Source of the DNA: Zygosaccharomyces rouxii
Lineage: Eukaryota; Ascomycota; Saccharomycetes; Saccharomycetales; Saccharomycetaceae
Direction of reading: 5' to 3'
NCBI RefSeq assembly: GCF_000026365.1
Contig: NC_012992.1
Location: forward strand, 62,001-126,000
DNA length: 64,000 nt
The notes under the pieces are model-generated. The model searched no databases and had not been told where the DNA came from. It was given only the letters and a program-made list of their open reading frames with translations. Made by a program: the position numbers and the translations under genes. Of the stretch, positions 25,631-35,619 are shown in pieces; the first letter of the stretch is position 1; each line of letters opens with the position of its first letter.

Positions 25631-26560
25631 ATGCGTTTCGCCACTCTCGCTACAACACTGCTCTTAACGGCTTCTCAAGCTCTTGCCCTCGGTGATCTAG
25701 CCTTCAACCTGGGTGTCAAGAACAACGATGGATCATGTAAATCAACTCAAGACTATGAAAACGATTTGCAAGTTTTGAAACCATACACTAACAAGGTTAA
25801 AGTGTACGCTGCTTCCGATTGTAACACTTTGCAAAATTTGGGACCAGCTGCTGAAAACAAAGGTTTCCAAATCTTCTTAGGTATCTGGCCAACTCCAGAT
25901 GCTCACTACCAACAGGAAAAAGGCGCAGTTTCCGCCAACTTGCCTAACTTGAAGACTTCCACTTTTGCTGGTTTCCTAGTCGGCTCTGAATCTTTGTACC
26001 GTAACGATTTGAACGCTGAACAATTGGCCGGTTTGGTTAACGATTTCAAGAGTTTTGTCGCTGGTATCAAGGACTCTCAAGGTAACTCCTATTCCAGCGT
26101 CCAAGTTGGTATTGTCGATTCATGGAACCTTTTGGTCGACGCTTACAATGCACCTGCTATCCAAGCCAGTGACTTCGTCATGGCAAACGCCTTCTCTTAC
26201 TGGCAAGGTCAAACTATGGGTAATGCTTCTTACTCATTCTTTGACGATATCATGCAAGCACTACAAACCATCCAAACTTCCAAGGGTTCCACCGACATCA
26301 ATTTCTGGGTTGGTGAAACCGGCTGGCCAACTTCTGGTACCAATTTCGAAACTTCTGAACCATCTGTTGAAAACGCAAAGCAGTTCTGGCAAGAGGGTAT
26401 CTGCGCTTTGAGAGCTTGGGGTGTTAACGTCGTTGTTTTCGAAGCCTTTGATGAAGACTGGAAGCCAAACTCCTCCGGTACTTCTGATGTGGAGACTCAC
26501 TGGGGTGTCTGGTCCTCTGGGGATTCTCTAAAATACCCACTCAGCTGCGATTTGTCTTAG
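25631..26560 (+). CDS. BGL2: Cell-wall endo-beta-1,3-glucanase/glucanosyltransferase Bgl2 (GH17)
   Basis: Bgl2 is an abundant secreted wall enzyme that cleaves beta-1,3-glucan and rejoins it through a beta-1,6 linkage. The 309-residue protein starts with a signal peptide (MRFATLATTLLLTASQALAL). A GH17 barrel follows. The acid/base Glu120 is in GSESLYRND and the nucleophile Glu229 is in WVGETGWPT. Family blocks NLGVKNNDGSCKS, VYAASDCNTLQNLGPAAE and MANAFSYWQGQTM are intact. Codons are strongly biased to the preferred yeast set (GGT, AAC, TTG, GCT), which implies high expression. Position fits YGR282C. Confidence 0.97.
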   Translation: MRFATLATTLLLTASQALALGDLAFNLGVKNNDGSCKSTQDYENDLQVLKPYTNKVKVYAASDCNTLQNLGPAAENKGFQIFLGIWPTPDAHYQQEKGAVSANLPNLKTSTFAGFLVGSESLYRNDLNAEQLAGLVNDFKSFVAGIKDSQGNSYSSVQVGIVDSWNLLVDAYNAPAIQASDFVMANAFSYWQGQTMGNASYSFFDDIMQALQTIQTSKGSTDINFWVGETGWPTSGTNFETSEPSVENAKQFWQEGICALRAWGVNVVVFEAFDEDWKPNSSGTSDVETHWGVWSSGDSLKYPLSCDLS

Positions 26561-27148
26561 ACGAGCCGGAGCACAAGTTGATTGTTTTCTTACTTTCGTT
26601 TATTCGACATATGATTGTTTGTTCGTGAAATCTATGCCACCATAAATTTCTTTGATTTCTTTAAAGGTTAACAGCTGTTATGCTGATATGATATGGTTAT
26701 ATATGTTAGATACCCCATTAAAAGCATTAGAATTGCTTAGATCTGTTTTTTTTCTTTCTTTCTTCTGTTGTTTTCTTCACATCTGCTGCGGGCTCACCCC
26801 CATAATATTGGTATGCAGAAATCGATAAGATTCCAACGATTTCAACGGTACTACTCTTGAACCTGGCAAAATTCTTTGCAGACTAGCATAATTCATAACG
26901 TATTTCCATAGTTGTCTCCCCCACATAATAAAGATCCAGTTTCCGTAGCATATGATTTTCCTTGCCTTGTTTTCAGTTGGACGTCGCTATGAAAAATTTT
27001 CCAGGCAGTAAAAAATTGTAAAGCGATGATATGAATTGTCTTGCACAATATTTTAGTTAGACTAAAGTTAAAGATTGAAAGGATTTAGCCTTCCATTGCC
27101 ACTTGGAACGTCAATTAAGAGAGACTTTAGTACCTGGTATTGGTTAAG
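26561..27148. other. BGL2 3' region and NIP1 promoter
   Basis: The 588-bp gap carries an exact RRPE (TGAAAAATTTT, 26990-27000) and a near-PAC GCGATGAT (27023-27030), ~120-160 bp before the NIP1 ATG. This fits a translation-machinery gene. No other gene is seen. Confidence 0.55.
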
Positions 27149-29608
27149 ATGTCTCGTTTCTTCGCAGCCAATTACGAATATGAAAGTGGAAGTTCCTCTT
27201 CAGAAGAGGATCTTTTGTCATCAGCATCAGATGAAATGTTATCGTCTTCTGATGAAGAAGGTGGCGAATCCGACGATTCGTTGTTTCAAGAAGGATCTGA
27301 AAGTGAATCTGATGTCGAATCTGATGACTCAGATTCCAAACCATACGGTCCAGATTGGTTTAAAAAGCCAGAGTTCAGAAAAGGTGGTCCTTCAGGCGGC
27401 AATAAGTTCCTAAAGGGAGCTAGTTATTCAGACTCTGAAGAATCTGATGATGAAGGTAAGAAGGTGGTCAAATCTGCCAAGGAAAAATTATTGGATGAAA
27501 TGCAAATGGTTTATAACAAGATTGAATCTGCTTCGATGATCAATGATTGGGTGACGATTTTATCAGAATTTGACAATATCTGCCGTTTGTTAATCAGAGC
27601 TCAACAACAGAACTATGGTACTCCAAACATTTTCATCAAGGTTTTGGCTCAAGTGGAAGATACTGTCGCCAGTACCTCACAACAGGAGCTTAAGGGTAAA
27701 TCTGCCTCGAGAGCTTACAATACGACGAAGCAGAGAGTTAAGAAGTCAGCAAGAGAAAATGAAACTGTTCTGAGCAAATTTAGAGAAAGTCCAGAATCAT
27801 TTGATAAGGAACCAACCGTTGAAGTCGATGCAACAACAGTTACAACGAGTGGTGGCGAAACTCCAACACCAATATTTGGTAGCAAGAAATCTTTGAACTT
27901 ATCCTCAGTGGCCAGTGCGTCATCCGAAGCTGGTTTCTTCTCTGCGCTACGTATCGTGATAGATTCAAGAGGTAAGAAAAATGTGGACCAAGTTGCTCTA
28001 ATCAAAACCTTGGAAGAATTGATGGATATTGCAAAGACTCCTTATGAAACCATAATGGCATATTTGAACTTGGTGCCCATTAGATTTGACCTATCAGCAA
28101 ACCTTTCTTATCAACCCGTTGACCAGTGGAAATCTTCTTACAATGATATCGTTAAATTGGTAACAATTTTGGAACAAAATATTGACACCTATCAATTATC
28201 CGAGTTGGCACCAACAAACGATTTCATTGAAGACCAACCTGAAGCTGATGGAAACGGTGTTAGACAAATTTTGGGTTCAATCTTTTCATTCGTGGAGAGA
28301 TTAGATCATGAATTCAACAAATCCCTTTTGAACACTGATCCTCATTCAAGTGACTATTTGTACCGTTTGAGAGATGAGCAAGATATTTACAATTTGATCC
28401 TGCGTACACAACTATATTTGGAAGCTACTCTTCCGGAGGATAGTAAGGAGGCTTATTTGGCACGTCCATTTGTCAAGAGATTAGATCACATCTATTACAA
28501 ACCAATTAAGTTGATTAGCATAATGGAATCTAATGCTTGGAAAGAGCTTCCATCAAATTGCTCCTCTCAATTCATATCTTACCCAGGTAACGCAGATCAA
28601 GAGTACGTGACTAAACTGGTACACACTCTTGCTGAAAGCTTACGTCAAAATAAGAGTGGTGGTCTGCGTAAACGTGCAGTCTTGTATCAAGTCTATTTCA
28701 CCGCCTTCAACAACGAATTCAGTGCTGCTAAGGAAATGTTGATAAATTCAAAGGTTCAATCTCATATCAACAATTCAGATCCTTCGCTACAAATTTTGTT
28801 CAACAGAGTTGTCGTTCAATTGGGTCTAGCTGCTTTCAAACTTTGTCTCATTGAAGATTGTCATCAAATTTTGAATGAATTGTTGTCGAGTTCACATTTG
28901 AGAGAAATTTTGGGTCAACAGACTTTACAAAGAATCACCGCTAACGTTGGTACTTCAAGTGCAGATGAACGTGAACAGTTATGTCTACCATTTCACCAGC
29001 ACATTAACCTAGATTTAATCGATCTTGTCTTCATGACTTGTTCACTATTAATCGAAGTTCCTCAAATGACTGCATTCTATTCCGGAATTAAAGTCAAAAG
29101 AGTTCCCTACTCTCAAAAATCAATTCGTCGTGCCCTTGAGCATTACGACAAGTCTAGCTTCCAAGGCCCTCCAGAAAGTTTAAGAGACCACGTTTTGCAC
29201 GCTGCAAAATGTATGCAAAAGGGTAACTGGCAAAAATCTGTTGAGTTCCTAAGAAGTGTACCCACTTGGTCTCTACTACCCAATGCTGATTATGTTTTGG
29301 ATAACTTAACTGAAAAGGTCCAAATCGAATCCTTAAAAACTTACTTTTTCACCTACAAGAGATTTTACTCCAACATTTCTATTCAACAATTTTCCAAGCT
29401 TTTCAGTTTGCCTGAGGAAAAGGTCCTAAATGTACTAGAATCTGTTATGAAAGAATACGCTATAAATGCCAAATTAAATGATGAGAAAACTTTTGTTGTA
29501 GTAGAGAAGGGAGAAGAAATTACCAAGTTGGAAGAAGTCGCATTGAAGTTGAACAAAGAGGTTAAAATCGCTAAGGAACGCTTGAACCCTACTGGTCCAC
29601 GTCGTTAA
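27149..29608 (+). CDS. NIP1: Translation initiation factor eIF3 subunit c (Nip1)
   Basis: Nip1 is a core eIF3 subunit that contacts eIF1 and eIF5 and helps start-codon selection. The 819-residue protein begins [20 protein letters not shown], a Ser/Asp/Glu-rich N-terminus with many casein kinase 2-type sites (~1-115). A helical middle follows, and a C-terminal PCI domain (~600-780; [20 protein letters not shown], then [20 protein letters not shown]). It ends in a basic tail. Length matches the family (812 aa in S. cerevisiae). The preceding in-frame codons start with TTG, so the ATG at 27149 is the start. Together with PRT1 this places two eIF3 subunits in the window. Confidence 0.97.
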   Translation: MSRFFAANYEYESGSSSSEEDLLSSASDEMLSSSDEEGGESDDSLFQEGSESESDVESDDSDSKPYGPDWFKKPEFRKGGPSGGNKFLKGASYSDSEESDDEGKKVVKSAKEKLLDEMQMVYNKIESASMINDWVTILSEFDNICRLLIRAQQQNYGTPNIFIKVLAQVEDTVASTSQQELKGKSASRAYNTTKQRVKKSARENETVLSKFRESPESFDKEPTVEVDATTVTTSGGETPTPIFGSKKSLNLSSVASASSEAGFFSALRIVIDSRGKKNVDQVALIKTLEELMDIAKTPYETIMAYLNLVPIRFDLSANLSYQPVDQWKSSYNDIVKLVTILEQNIDTYQLSELAPTNDFIEDQPEADGNGVRQILGSIFSFVERLDHEFNKSLLNTDPHSSDYLYRLRDEQDIYNLILRTQLYLEATLPEDSKEAYLARPFVKRLDHIYYKPIKLISIMESNAWKELPSNCSSQFISYPGNADQEYVTKLVHTLAESLRQNKSGGLRKRAVLYQVYFTAFNNEFSAAKEMLINSKVQSHINNSDPSLQILFNRVVVQLGLAAFKLCLIEDCHQILNELLSSSHLREILGQQTLQRITANVGTSSADEREQLCLPFHQHINLDLIDLVFMTCSLLIEVPQMTAFYSGIKVKRVPYSQKSIRRALEHYDKSSFQGPPESLRDHVLHAAKCMQKGNWQKSVEFLRSVPTWSLLPNADYVLDNLTEKVQIESLKTYFFTYKRFYSNISIQQFSKLFSLPEEKVLNVLESVMKEYAINAKLNDEKTFVVVEKGEEITKLEEVALKLNKEVKIAKERLNPTGPRR

Positions 29609-30066
29609 AAAATTGTTTAAAATTTCTATTATGCCTTTTGATTCATTTTTTTCTCCATCTCCAACTTCAAGGGCATTAATTTAATTGAGCCCATTAGTTT
29701 GTGTGTAGGTTCATTATCAGCTGCATACCTGTACATTATATCGCACAGTAAGGCTGTCTTTATATACATAAATTCAAGACAAGAAAATATACTTCATGTG
29801 CTAATTTTCACTCTTCCAATGTTTTAATCAATCATTTTAAAATTAAAAGTACTAACCACTATTATACATTATTATACTATTTACTATTAAATTAAAGGTG
29901 TTTAGCAGATAAGCAACTGGACCAACAACCGAGTCATGAATCCACGAATGAAGTTAATATAGTTTAATTTTTCATGAAGTATCGATCATCAAGGTCAATA
30001 AAGCGCATAGATTGGCCATCATATTATTGAAAAGTCAGGCCTAAAATAAAATATTTGGAATGTAGA
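29609..30066. other. Convergent 3' region NIP1 / YOR1
   Basis: The 458-bp AT-rich gap lies between two converging genes. A lone TACTAAC (29850-29856) resembles an intron branch point, but no GTATGT donor precedes it in a coding context. I see no gene. Confidence 0.5.
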
Positions 30067-33000
30067 TTAAGATAAGCGTTTGAAGTCGGATTTTTTGATA
30101 TTAGCCCTTTCACACATACTTTTAAAGATCCCATCTTCCTTAGTGAAAAGATTCCATGGCGTATCAAATTCAGCAACTTCACCTTGCTCTAAAACAAGGA
30201 TTCGGTCGTAGTTTAAAATGGTGTTCAATCTGTGAGCAATGCACAGAATGGTACAATCACCAAACGCTTCCACAATACGTGACTGAATCTTGTCATCGGT
30301 CTCGTAATCGACCGACGATGTAGCTTCGTCTAAAATCAAAATTCTAGAGTTGCGAACGAGTGCTCTTGTAAGAGCTAAGAGCTGCTTTTCACCCAACGAG
30401 AAGTTACCACCTTCTTCCTCAACTTTTTGTTCCAAGTGGAATTTGTGCATCTTTGAATGTGAACCACTAGCATCGGGCTGTTGTGCCTTAGTCTCTTCTA
30501 TATCTTCGGGAGCAATAGCACCACCACGAACCAAAGATTCCCATAATTCTTGATCTGTTTTTTCACCAAATGGGTCCAGATTTTTCTTTATTGTACCTCT
30601 GAATAGAACTGGATCCTGAGGAATAATTGCTAGTTTACTTCTTAGTTCAAATAAACCTAAATCTGCAATGTTAATATTATCAATGAAGATTTTACCATCA
30701 ATGACTTCGTTAATTCTGTATAGTGCACTCATAATGGTGGATTTACCAGCACCAGTACGACCACATATACCAATTTTCTCTCCACTACCAATATTGAGAC
30801 TGAAATTTTTCAAAACTGGTGGTAAAGATGGTCTATAGGCGAAAGAGACGCCTTCAAACTTAATCTCACCCCTATCTGGCCAATTCTCAGGTGGTGACAT
30901 TTCAGGTCTCCTATATTCAGCTTCCTGAGGCAGATCAAGAGCATAAGTGACCAGTCTTTCTGCACTATTCATACCATTTTCAGCCTGAGTCAAGGCTCTT
31001 AGAACCGTGTTGAGCAGACCAGGAAGCTGCAAAACATAAGTTAGCAAAACACCAGTGGAAGAAGGAGAAATCTTAAATTGACGAGTAACACATAATAAAG
31101 TGATAATAAGAGCAAATATTACCGCCAACATATCGAGAAAAATAGCAACCCATCTTTGGAGAGCAGCTACCATGTAACCTGCCTCATTCATCTTATTAAT
31201 GAGAAAATCAGATTTTACCAAAAATCTGTCTTGCGAGCGGTAGGCTCTAATAGTATCTAACCCACCGAGAACTTCATTGAGGTTATTGTACACAAATGAA
31301 CGTTGAACTGCTTCCAATCTTTTAACCTCTCTACCAGAACTTTGATAGTGATCTGCAATCATGACAAACATGATGAGCAGAAAAGGGACTGCAATGGCAA
31401 ACCACGGTAAGTAAACAATGCACATGACAATAACACCGATAATATTCCCCAGTTGGAACATCATCAAACGTATATCTTCGGTCAATTCGTTATCCATACT
31501 GTCGGTATCCTTCGTGAATCTGTTGAGTATTCTACCCAAAGGTGTAGTATCCATGAATGATAAAGGTGTATGTAAAATACCTTTAACAGCTTTCAAATTT
31601 AAAAATTTGGAGGCGGTGACACCAAGGAAGCACAGTACAGTGAATTGGATATTCATAAACATGTATTGTCCAAAGACAAAGAAAGAATATAACCCCATGT
31701 AAAAACTAGGAGATCTATTCTTAAATTTATTTTCAGTCCAAAATGATAACCAAACAGAGGCGAACAATTGACAAAATGCACTACCCATAATGGTTAAAAG
31801 ATAACATGGTATAACTACAAATCTCCATTTACCGGCAGCTGCCTTCAGATATTCAGAATAAACCCTGAATTTAATACTATTGACGGCTCTTTCCTCCTTA
31901 GTAGTAATATGACCATCCTTTTGCTTATTTTCAATGGATTTTCTGGAAACTTGTTTTTTCAATTCTTCCCAATTCATTTCATCTTCACCTTCATATTTTG
32001 CTACTTCTCCAATTTTTGCCTTTTCATCTAAACCTTCCAAATCCTCAGCATGAACTTCTTTATCGTTCTCATTTTGTTTTTGATCATTATCGTCTTCTTC
32101 TGATTTATCAGAAGTAAATTGTAGTAATTTTTTTAGCTGGGAGTTACTTTTTTGCAACTCTTCGTAAGTACCAATGGTAAAGGATCCATCATTACCTAGA
32201 ACGATAAGTCTAGTGGCTTTTTCAATCAAAGCCAATTGATGCGTGGCTAAAATTCTCGTCTTCTGACCCAATAGACCCAATAGACATTCATCCATGATAT
32301 GTTTACCAACACGAGCATCAACAGCACTTAACACATCATCAAACAAATAGATATCCTTATCCTTGTAAACACATCTAGCCAAATTGATACGAGCTTTTTG
32401 ACCACCAGATAAGTTGATACCACGTTCACCAATTTCCGTCATATCACCTGCAGGTAAAATTTCCAAATCGGAATCCAGGGAACATGCCTTAATTACTTTA
32501 CGATATTTTGCCTTTTCATATGGAGATCCAAATATAATATTATCACGAACCGTAGCATTTTGAATCCATGGATAACCACATGACAAAAGTCTACCATTAA
32601 CTTCAACAGATCCACCGGATCTCGCCATGAATCCAGCCATAGCACTCAAAAGCGAAGTCTTACCAGTACCAATGGGACCAGTGACAATAATGAACTCACC
32701 CTTTTTAATGTCAAAATTTAAATTCTGAAACCCTTTGAAGGATGTTTTCTCAAGAGCCACTGGTTCATCACTACTAGAATTTTCATCCTCTGGCAAGACT
32801 TGTTCCTCATTTTTTTCAGCCTTATCAACTGCAATATCAATCTTTTCGTAATCCTCCCATTCAAATGATGCATCTGTCATTCTCATGGCAACGTCATGAG
32901 GCAAATCTTCTGTTGGGGCCATATCACGAACAACATCTACTGATTCTTCTGATGATTCCAATACTTTTTCTACACGTTGTAACCCAAGGACCATATCGAT

Positions 33001-34445
33001 ACTAGTGGCAACAGCAATTGGTAAGAAAAACATTTGAAGACTCATCACTTGAAACAAGGATAACGACGAAAAAATGTTACCAGGAGTTCTTCTACTGTTA
33101 TTGACTTTGTAAGAGCCAAAAATGTAATCAAACTCGCAATACTTGGCAATGCAATTGTAGTAGCCAAGAGAAAATTCCTTGTAATTTGTAATCTTCTCAC
33201 TCTAGCAACTTCCTGAGCTCTAACGGATTTAATATTATCTTCGTATGCGTCTTCCCAGGCGTAAAATTTGACCATCTTCATATTATTCAGTACTTCTCTC
33301 ATAATGGTAACTCTACCGTCAGTGAATTTGTTAGAAGCAATTCTCAATTTAACAATATATTTGAAGGAAAAGATGGAAACGAAAAACATGGCAAAGAAAA
33401 GTCCAATACCTGACATGGCAATGGGACCCACATTAACCAATAAAAGCACAATGCAAATAGTTAAACTTGCGGGAAAACCGGCTAGGAATGGCTGAAATGC
33501 AAATGCAAATTCAATTCTTGCTAGATCTGTCGTTACCATCGAGGTAATTTTACCATTAGGGAATTTATGCCTAGTGTAATTAGAAGCCTTTAGCATTTTA
33601 TCTAAAACCGCCTTTGTTAAAACAGATTTCGCCTGCACACCAATAATCTGTGCGGCTAAAAACAAATGGTTAAAAAGCAGCCCGTTAAACATCAGAATTA
33701 AACTAGCACCAAATGCATAACCAATACCTTTATTAACGTGTAACCCATGATCCATCGCCTTTTTCTCCACAAATTCAATTAACCTCTTGGTAACCATAGG
33801 ATTAAACCCTGAAGCGCAATTAGCTAACACTGCGCATAAACATGCATAGAGATAGTGCCATTTCAAACTAAGATACAGTGTTAGAAGTAAACTAAATCGC
33901 GGCAATTTTGCATTGTCCTTAACTTCCTGTTCAGTAGCATCTGGATGCTCCTTCCTATAGTTTTTTCTACCTTTTTCAACATATTTGGCAAAATTCTTCT
34001 GAAAATTATCATACATGGTCTCTACAGAAAACCGTGGACTCATCTTAAACAAATCATTGGGCTGAATGGTTCTCTTATAACCCTTTCTTATGATTGGCAC
34101 TACCCACCAAATAAATATCTGTGAGATTATATTCCTATTGTATAACGGTAACGTTTCCCTCTCATCTTCACCCTGAGGGATTGCCGGTATTTTCCTGCTA
34201 TGAAGAAATGTGAATAACCTTTTTTGGGTATAGATATCAGATTCTGTAACTTTTTCTAAATCATCACGGTTTAAAAAGGTCTCTGGTTTATTCCTTTTGA
34301 TAATGTATTCACCTGAGGGTCCTAATTCGACGTTTGACGAGGTATCCCCATACTCATCATCACCTTGTGAGAAACCCGAACTAGCGCTAGTACCTCCTAG
34401 ATTCGCATCTTCTATTCGGTGATTATTACTTTTCATTTCCGACAT
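30067..34445 (-). pseudogene. YOR1: ABC multidrug exporter Yor1, coding sequence broken by a single frameshift
   Basis: Yor1 is a plasma-membrane ABCC-type pump for organic anions and drugs such as oligomycin. The 5' part (34445 to a TGA at 33045) encodes the N-terminus and first membrane helices. The 3' part (ending at 30067) is open in the -1 frame and has no ATG of its own near the break. It encodes NBD1 (GPIGTGKTS, LSGGQKAR, LFDDVLSAVD), the second membrane domain and NBD2 (GRTGAGKS, degenerate FSLGEKQL, LDEATSSVD). Homology is continuous if reading shifts at about 33120-33122, within a CTT-ACA junction; one base appears to be missing in the coding strand. Combined length (~1465 codons) equals intact Yor1, and nothing else is damaged. 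A recent mutation or a one-base sequence error are the two explanations. Position fits YGR281W. Confidence 0.85.
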
Positions 34446-34803
34446 ATGAATCACGGACTGCGATGAAGGAGATGATTGAAGACACGATATTTGTGCTTAT
34501 ATTCTTACTAGTGCGACACCGGACTCAGTTCTGGAGTAGATGAGTAAGTAACAATAGCTAACGATTAGCGACTTAAATATCGATGAGATGCAAAAAAGTT
34601 TTGGCGGAAGACTGGTAGATACGACCAAAGGTGGCTGATTAAATAGAAAAAAAAAAGATTTAGAGGCTACACACGGATATACGTTTTGAACAATAGTGTG
34701 TTATCGGACAAGTACTGTTGATTCTTGTTGCCACTCTTAACGGAAATAAAGTCTATCATAAGCGTCATATGCATGCATATTCAACATATCGAAAAAAATA
34801 GAA
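34446..34803. other. Region between YOR1 and the tRNA pair
   Basis: The 358-bp stretch contains the YOR1 promoter and, on the minus strand at 34798-34792, the T7 terminator of the tRNA unit. I found no Pdr1/Pdr3 site (TCCGYGGA). There is an A10 run at ~34649. Confidence 0.5.
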
Positions 34804-34875
34804 CTCCGCGACGGGGAATTGAACCCCGATCTGGCACGCGACAAGCGCCCATTCTAACCATTAAACTATCACGGA
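34804..34875 (-). tRNA. tRNA-Asp(GTC)
   Basis: A 72-nt cloverleaf. The acceptor TCCGTGA pairs with TCGCGGA, with discriminator G. Anticodon loop CTTGTCGC holds GTC, and the T arm is GGGGTTCAATTCCCC. It is nearly identical to yeast tRNA-Asp. It lies 16 bp downstream of tRNA-Arg on the same strand, and a T7 run follows (34798-34792). Confidence 0.97.
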
Positions 34876-34891
34876 TAAATGAGAAGAAACG

Positions 34892-34963
34892 AGCTCATGG
34901 CGGGGGTCGAACCCACAATCTTCTGATTAGAAGTCAGACGCGTTGCCATTACGCCACACGAGC
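34892..34963 (-). tRNA. tRNA-Arg(TCT), first half of an Arg-Asp tandem
   Basis: A 72-nt cloverleaf. The acceptor GCTCGTG pairs with CATGAGC, the anticodon is TCT in GACTTCTAATC, and the T arm is TGGGTTCGACCCCC. The 16-bp spacer before tRNA-Asp has no run of four or more T, so Pol III should read through and make one dimeric precursor, as known for tRNA-Arg/tRNA-Asp pairs in S. cerevisiae. Confidence 0.96.
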
Positions 34964-35619
34964 TACTTATTTCTTATAAACCAAGAAAATGAGTGGGCAC
35001 CATACCGGAATAAGCAAGTATTGAATTTCTGTGACACTCTGACATATGTGTCAATGGTAACATGAACCCAAAGGCTGTATCATACATATGTCATAGTTTG
35101 ATGGCAGTGCGCTCTATTTCCGTTGATAAAAGTTTAACTTGTTGCAAACCCTAATTTTACTTTCCTTAGGGCAAGATAAATTTACATGTCATGCGACACG
35201 AAAGTGATTCTTCATCAAGAGTGAAAAAAAAGATACGGTTTTCTAACTTCACAAAGTTATTGTATTTCAGTCGTCAAGACAATAGTATTCGAGTTATTTG
35301 ATAAGGAACCGCTTCTTTCAGGTTGCATCTTATTTTTTCTTCTTCATTATCGTCAACGCTAAAAGACTCTGACTTTTGAATTCTCTGTGACATCTTTCCT
35401 TTACTGTCCTTTAGCGTTTGAATTGGATCAAAAGTGGTTTCTAAAGACAAGAACAAAGAGAAAGAAGTAATCAAAATAATCAAATCATAATAACAAAGTG
35501 AATATTGCATTTCGAGAAACGATATACCTGTTCTAATAATTGCTCACTGATTACCATCCCATTACTTGTTCTGTATTTAGTCAATTGCATTAAGGTCAAT
35601 CTGTTTTTTCTTTTCTACT
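34964..35619. other. Region between the tRNA pair and PSE1
   Basis: About 650 bp. It contains the PSE1 promoter and one short minus-strand frame listed separately. I saw no LTR ends or other genes. Confidence 0.45.
35274..35510 (-). CDS. Small ORF of 78 residues with an N-terminal hydrophobic segment (doubtful)
   Basis: ATG at 35510, stop at 35274. The first ~24 residues are hydrophobic (CYYDLIILITSFSLFLSL), followed by a charged stretch (KMSQRIQKSESFSVDDNEEE). It could be a small membrane protein or a chance frame in the PSE1 upstream region; its ATG is 110 bp from the divergent PSE1 ATG. I recognise no family and no S. cerevisiae gene occupies this place. Confidence 0.22.
   Translation of the reverse strand: MQYSLCYYDLIILITSFSLFLSLETTFDPIQTLKDSKGKMSQRIQKSESFSVDDNEEEKIRCNLKEAVPYQITRILLS

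Noticed and set aside
29850..29856. TACTAAC intron branch-point sequence
   Set aside because: No GTATGT donor or split coding frame is found around it; it lies in a convergent 3' region.
33045..33130. Programmed ribosomal frameshift in YOR1
   Set aside because: The needed shift is -1, and the junction has no slippery heptamer. The known yeast +1 sites (CUU-AGG-C, GCG-AGU-U type) do not apply, and intact Yor1 proteins are encoded in one frame.
34725..34979. 84-codon plus-strand frame
   Set aside because: It is the antisense of two tRNA genes; the apparent peptide motifs are tRNA sequence.
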